From Salticus scenicus (Eukaryota > Arthropoda > Arachnida > Araneae > Salticidae), in NCBI GenBank assembly GCA_963930645.1, contig OZ005659.1:162078534-162142533 (forward strand): a stretch of 64,000 nucleotides of DNA, written 5' to 3'. Below the pieces are notes generated by a model, which was given only the letters and a program-made list of their open reading frames with translations, ran no database searches and was not told the origin of the DNA. The position numbers and the translations under genes were made by a program. Shown piece by piece: positions 59,284 through 64,000 of this stretch. Positions within the stretch are counted from its first letter, which is position 1. The number at the start of each line of letters is the position of its first letter.

Positions 59284-60071
59284 CTTACAGTGGTAAAAAA
59301 TATTAAAATTACTTAAATATATAAAGCAATTAACAAATTTTATTTAAAAGTTAAATCATAACTATAAAATATTTCATTCACAGTAATTTTCTTTTTCTCA
59401 AGTAAAATATTAAAATTTAGCCATGAATAATAAAAAGTTCTTTTTAGTTAATGAATAATGTATTTTATTCATAAATTTCAGCAGGAAAACTGGTCTTTTG
59501 TAAAATGGGGATTTGCATATTTTATTTTAAATAAAAGGGTTTAAAGTCATGCATTTCAAACGAGCTATATAAAATGGAGATTGAGTAAAAAGGAGAATAA
59601 ATATTCATATATGGAAAGAACTTTGTCCAGTCATATTTGTAAAGCTATATACTTTAGGAAAATATATTCCGCCAGTTATTTTGCAATAGATTCATATTCA
59701 GAGATTGAACATTTATTGTAGAAATGTTACCATCCATTATTCTAGAACATTTGCATGGAAAACTTAGAAGGAAAACAAAAGTAAGCGAAGGGCAAGTAAA
59801 AAGATACGTCAAATATTGTTTAATATACATTTAATAAAAGTTTGATGCTGATTAAATTGAAATAAAAATATACATAAAAGGAAAATGAAAGAATAGACGG
59901 AAAATGAAAATATGCTGCCATAACATTACAGCTAAAAAAAAAAAGAATCTTATATCAGCAGAATCAATATTTTTTTACCCATCAATGAAACATCCTAAAT
60001 CTTAATATTTTGTCACAGATATTAACATGGAATTTGTGCTAAACCATTCTGTTAATATTGTTTATTTATTG
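57802..60071. other. AT-rich region without a gene
   Basis: (TTTA)n near 57821-57880 and poly-T at 59240-59277. Nothing else except the family-H fragment at 58671-58750. Confidence 0.5.
58671..58750 (-). mobile_element. MITE family H fragment
   Basis: On the minus strand it reads ATGTTGCCAACGTTTTACAT, TTATTTCGGATATTTGTTAA and TTTTTTCCCCGCC, resembling the other family-H ends but more diverged. Confidence 0.4.
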
Positions 60072-60090
60072 GCAGGCTTTGCCCCTTCGA
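60071..60090. repeat. GGCAGGCTTTGCCC motif shared with the tandem array
   Basis: GGCAGGCTTTGCCCCTTCGA resembles AGCAGGCTTTGCCCTCTTCG in each unit of the 9.5-14 kb array. Confidence 0.45.
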
Positions 60091-60172
60091 TAATTATTAT
60101 TAGAATGCATGTTCATTATTCAAATAAATAACAATAAAATAAATAAGTAATAATCACTAATTTTTAATCAAT

Positions 60173-60331
60173 TTATAAAAACAAAAAACCTTTAAAATCG
60201 TTCAAAACATCAGTTTGTGTGATGATTACCTCTGGCAGCGTTTTTCTTCTATATACTATGTTGGATCTGTGTTCCCGCTGCTTGCAGCAGAGCTTTACCT
60301 TCAGTTTTTCCATCCCCTTTAGTTTTAGCAT
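60173..60331 (-). CDS. Possible 52-codon open frame, unknown (speculative)
   Basis: A minus-strand frame from ATG to TAA reads MLKLKGMEKLKVKLCCKQRE, HRSNIVYRRKTLPEVIITQT, DVLNDFKGFLFL. It sits in a GC-richer patch and its composition is less AT-driven than neighbouring frames. About 85 bp beyond its stop lies GGCAAAGCCTGCC, also found beyond the coding-looking island in the tandem units near 10-14 kb. It may be the 3' end of a mobile-element gene. No family recognised. Confidence 0.2.
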   Translation of the reverse strand: MLKLKGMEKLKVKLCCKQREHRSNIVYRRKTLPEVIITQTDVLNDFKGFLFL

Positions 60332-61912
60332 TTGGATGCTGCTATTATGCAGAAACTATGCATATATACATATAACTATACCTTATTTTTTTACTAAAAT
60401 TTATTAAAGTTAAGTTACTAAAGTTATTAAAATAAATTATTATAATTTATATAATTAATTATAATAATAATTAATTAATTACTAAATTTATTAAAATAAC
60501 AAGACCAACTGATGGGAGTTAGTTTTTCTTGTCCTCACTTTATTATAATAAAATTGTAAACAAAATAAATATATAATTATTTATTAAATGTGTTATAAAA
60601 TTATAATTAATGTGTTATAAAATTATGAAAATGTGTTATAAAATTATGCGTCCTCATTCTATAAAGAATCTTTTATAAACAAATGCATTAATATTCTGAA
60701 GAATGTGGAAGCGAGTTTAGACATTTTAATTTATTTTATCAAAAGCATCCGATTAAGAAGATATCTATTTAACACTCAATAACATTATAAATTCTATTCA
60801 ACTACAAATAAATTACTAAAATTACTAGAAATAAGAGCAAAACCAAATGTAACATTTTAATCTTTGCATACTTTTTTTATGACAGTAATTTTATTTCCTT
60901 TTTACAAATGAAATAAAACAATTTTAAATAAATATAAAATGATAAGGAATTTACTGTTTTAGAACTTACAGTACATTGTGAATTTTTTAAAAACACATCC
61001 AAAATAATTTTCTGCGTTAGATTTCTACATAATCATATTATAACATATGAAACTTTTAAAAATTTATGAAATGAAAGTAAATTTTGAATTTTAAATATAG
61101 TAAGTTTGTTATTTAAATTATCTCATCATAATATTTCAACTATTGATTTACATTATGTGAATGGTTTATTATAAAATATATTGATAATACCAAAATCAAA
61201 TCTTATATATTAAACATTACATATAAGTATATCTTTTCTTTAATGTCACAGAAGTTTTTTTTTTTTCCTTTTTATGTTAAAAATATACTACATTAGAAAT
61301 TTTGAAGCATTGAAATATTCGAAAACTTATAAGATAGCTATATTTTCTACACATTTATTAAATTATGATAAATTTACACATTAGAAAATTTTATATACAT
61401 ACGTATAACACGTATATACAATTATTTCTCAACTTAAGTAAAACCTTTACAATAACACACATTTAAATTACATTTTTACTATCTGTAAATTTCTTTCAAC
61501 TGAAATCATACATATTTTATAACGTAAAGTAGTTTTAAGTGTTAAAGAAACTATGAAGATATTTATTACAAATTAAATAAAAATTACTTTACAGAATGAA
61601 TTATAATCTTTAATTTTAATCAACTTCATATCAAAGTTCCATTTTAAACCAATTGCAAAAACTGAGGTTTAATGTAATTAAGTTTTATTTCTGATGAATT
61701 GATTTATAAAGTTTTTTTTTCTTTTCTTAATTAAAATCGCGTGGTAATTTTAATGAATCTTATGCATTTGATTAACGTTTGTTTTAATATTTAAAATTAT
61801 TTTCTTACTTATTAATGTCCTTTTTTTTATATTAATAATTAAAAAATAATAATAATAATAAGCTTATTTTAAATTACATTTTCACACTATAGGAATAAAT
61901 ATGTAAAACTTT

Positions 61913-61943
<31 letters not shown>

Positions 61944-62863
61944 AACGGCTCCAAAGTATTTAATCTTTATTTTATAAAAAAAAAAAAAAAAATCAGAGAA
62001 TGAATTAACTAAAAATAATAGATATGTAATTCATAAACAAACTAGAAATGTCAAAAGCAAATTAGTTTAATGAAAAATTACAAAAAGACCTTTTTTTTTT
62101 TCTAATCGCGACAGCTGTTATATATTTCTTAAAATGGAAATGAAATAATGTTTGATAATAATAGATTTATTCTGATAATTTTTCATTAATATTTTGAAGA
62201 AGTAAAAAGGAACTGTTTATATAAATGAACTATTTTTTTTTCCAAGTATGAAATGCAAAATAAAATAAAAACCATAAGCGATAATAAGTAATTAAAATAA
62301 GTAATTAATAAGTAATTAAAAGAAGGGAATCAAAACTGAGTTTTAATTCATATTGTTCATTTAAGATTCTTCTTTTAACATTATGACTTTGAAAAGGAGT
62401 ATTTTGTCTATAACACGTTTTTTAAATGATCAAAACTCTCAAGCCAGGCCGACAGTTTAACAAAAAATACACATATAAGGCTAATATCAATATGAATAAA
62501 ATAATATAGAACAGGTAAAAACTTAGATGATACAGGCAGAAAATTTGTTCAAATAAAATGGAACAGGCAAAAAATCAACATTCACTCAAACAGCACCGTG
62601 AAATTCAGACGATGTGTACAAGATATGTTCGCAAGGTATGTATGTATATTTATATACATATCTCTAGCGAGATAACTAACCTAAATCCAAAGCCATAGAA
62701 AATATATATTTAACGATATCTATACTATATTAAAGAAACTAACACAATAAATATAGTTATTATATCTAAATTTAATTGAACAACAACAAAAAAAAGGAAT
62801 ATTTATTTATTTATTTATTTATTATTACTTTTTTTTAATGTGTATATACATATGTACACGCAT

Positions 62864-62975
62864 TGGTGCCAACTTGATGCGTTTTTAACACCAGTATTTC
62901 TCTTTTAAAATATTTATCACGTTTACTCGAAGAAAACTGCTAAAATATTACTTAAAAAAAGTATAAGTTGGCAGT
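62864..62975. mobile_element. Short inverted-repeat element
   Basis: GGTGCCAACTTGATGC at the left and AAGTATAAGTTGGCAGTTA at the right are short imperfect inverted ends, with ACATATGTACACGCA and TGTGTATATATA outside. About 110 bp. Confidence 0.35.
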
Positions 62976-63444
62976 TATGTGTATATATATTAAAGAATTA
63001 TTTATTAAAAGTAGTAAAATAAAGAATAATAGATGGGAAAAGACCATTAAAAAACAAAATAATCAATAAGAATTAATTTATAACTAAATTAAATAACATT
63101 ATTTAATTATATCGTCATTAATATTAGATAAATGAAAAAAAAAAAAAAAAAAAAAAAAGAAGTAAGGGGCAACCATAAGTTGTTTTAAGAAAAAAAAAAT
63201 TGCGGAGTATTCATAAAATCGAGTATAATTTTTTAAAAAAAAAAATTAATTAAAAAAAAAAAATAGTGATTAGAAGACACACTTTACTCAAATAAGATCA
63301 TATACAAAAATTTCAGATTTACATCACAAAAATTTTATGCGATACAGAAATACAAAAAAAAAAAAAAAAAAAAAAAAAGATAGCAGCCTTAAACATGTGT
63401 ATGAGATCTCAACTTATATTCTCAAAGATACACAGAAACACACA

Positions 63445-63490
<46 letters not shown>

Positions 63491-63924
63491 AGTACTTGTT
63501 TTAAAGTCAAAATATTAGAAGTTCAGACGATATTATAAATATATAGACATATTTTTGTTTTAATTTGTAATTAAAATTTCATCGATTTCTTATAAACTTA
63601 TTTCAATTTTTTATACAAAGCTGAGAATTTTTTTCATGAATTTATTTGGGTTTGAGGCATATTTTACATATAATTAACGGAGTTTATGCCGATGATTAGA
63701 TTTTCAACGCAGTTTATGTCTTAATAATTTTTTTTAATTAGTAAAATGATATTATCTTAAGAGTTGTACAGCTACAAACCTTTTTAACTTTCAAATCAGA
63801 TTTGTCACTACTATTAAAAAAAATATTTAAATATATATGTATATATATTATATATTTTCGATGATTAAATACACTAAAACAACTATAAAAATCTTTCGGT
63901 TCAAAGCTTCCTTTGAAAAAAGTG

Positions 63925-64000
63925 AATATTGGCACCTACGGAGTTGTCAGATTTAAAATTTATTCAGACGGAATTTTAGTCCCGCCTTCTTCGTAGACCC
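63925..64000 (+). mobile_element. MITE family H end, cut by the window edge
   Basis: GGAGTTGTCAGATTTAAAAT, TTATTCAGACGGAATTTTAG, TCCCGCCTTCTTCGTAG matches the family-H left end. Confidence 0.5.

Larger units (their letters stand above)
60332..64000. other. Very AT-rich region without a gene
   Basis: (TA)n at 61919-61942, A tracts at 63137-63157, 63353-63378 and 63459-63488 (after (CA)n), and (TTTA)n at 62802-62822. No gene or RNA recognised. Two short MITE ends are listed separately. Confidence 0.5.

Overview
This window is AT-rich animal DNA, almost certainly nuclear and non-genic. It is full of (TA)n, (TAAA)n and poly-A/T tracts and of decayed class II transposons. No complete cellular gene, rRNA or functional tRNA can be supported. 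The transposase types, the Helitron/Helentron-like ends and the many small TA- and TTAA-flanked MITEs suggest an arthropod, and my best guess is a spider or another chelicerate. That is inference from repeat style, not from a marker gene.

Layout. From 1 to 9.2 kb there is an internally deleted mariner/Tc3-type copy, a Helitron-like copy with a CTAG terminus, a TTAA-flanked piggyBac-like MITE, several hairpin MITEs and a foldback with arms of about 175 bp. From 9.2 to 14.0 kb a (TA)n run of about 200 bp precedes four tandem units of about 780 bp. The last unit is split by a 1,419-bp Tc1-like transposon with perfect 36-bp TIRs, whose transposase is broken by one in-frame TGA. The unit also carries a short coding-looking island on the minus strand. 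From 16.4 to 34.0 kb six same-orientation copies (five full-length, one partial) of a Helentron-like element of about 1 kb occur. One pair is a tandem duplication that includes host flank, and one copy is split by a decayed 1,681-bp Tc1-like element. Inside this stretch, two inverted ends rich in AACGTT motifs lie 7.7 kb apart (20.64 and 28.37 kb), with a TTAA-flanked foldback inserted beside the right end.

From 34 to 49.6 kb there is a tRNA-like sequence, another CTAG-ended Helitron copy, a 1.32-kb TIR element with internal GTAATAAGAGAC repeats, a 5'-truncated non-LTR retrotransposon (RT pseudogene) and a 627-bp internally deleted mariner-like copy. From 49.6 to 64 kb there are (TA)n/(GA)n runs, a satellite of five units of about 122 bp, one GC-richer open frame at 53.8 kb that could be an exon, tandem copies of a dispersed repeat, a perfect 34-bp palindrome and long AT-rich stretches with nothing recognisable.

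The sequences do not form a pathway. The story is nested insertion and local duplication: Tc1 inside a satellite, Tc1 inside a Helentron-like element, a MITE inside a MITE, and a foldback beside a large inverted end. Several nested cases can be checked against an uninterrupted sister copy in the same window, which gives exact insertion sites.
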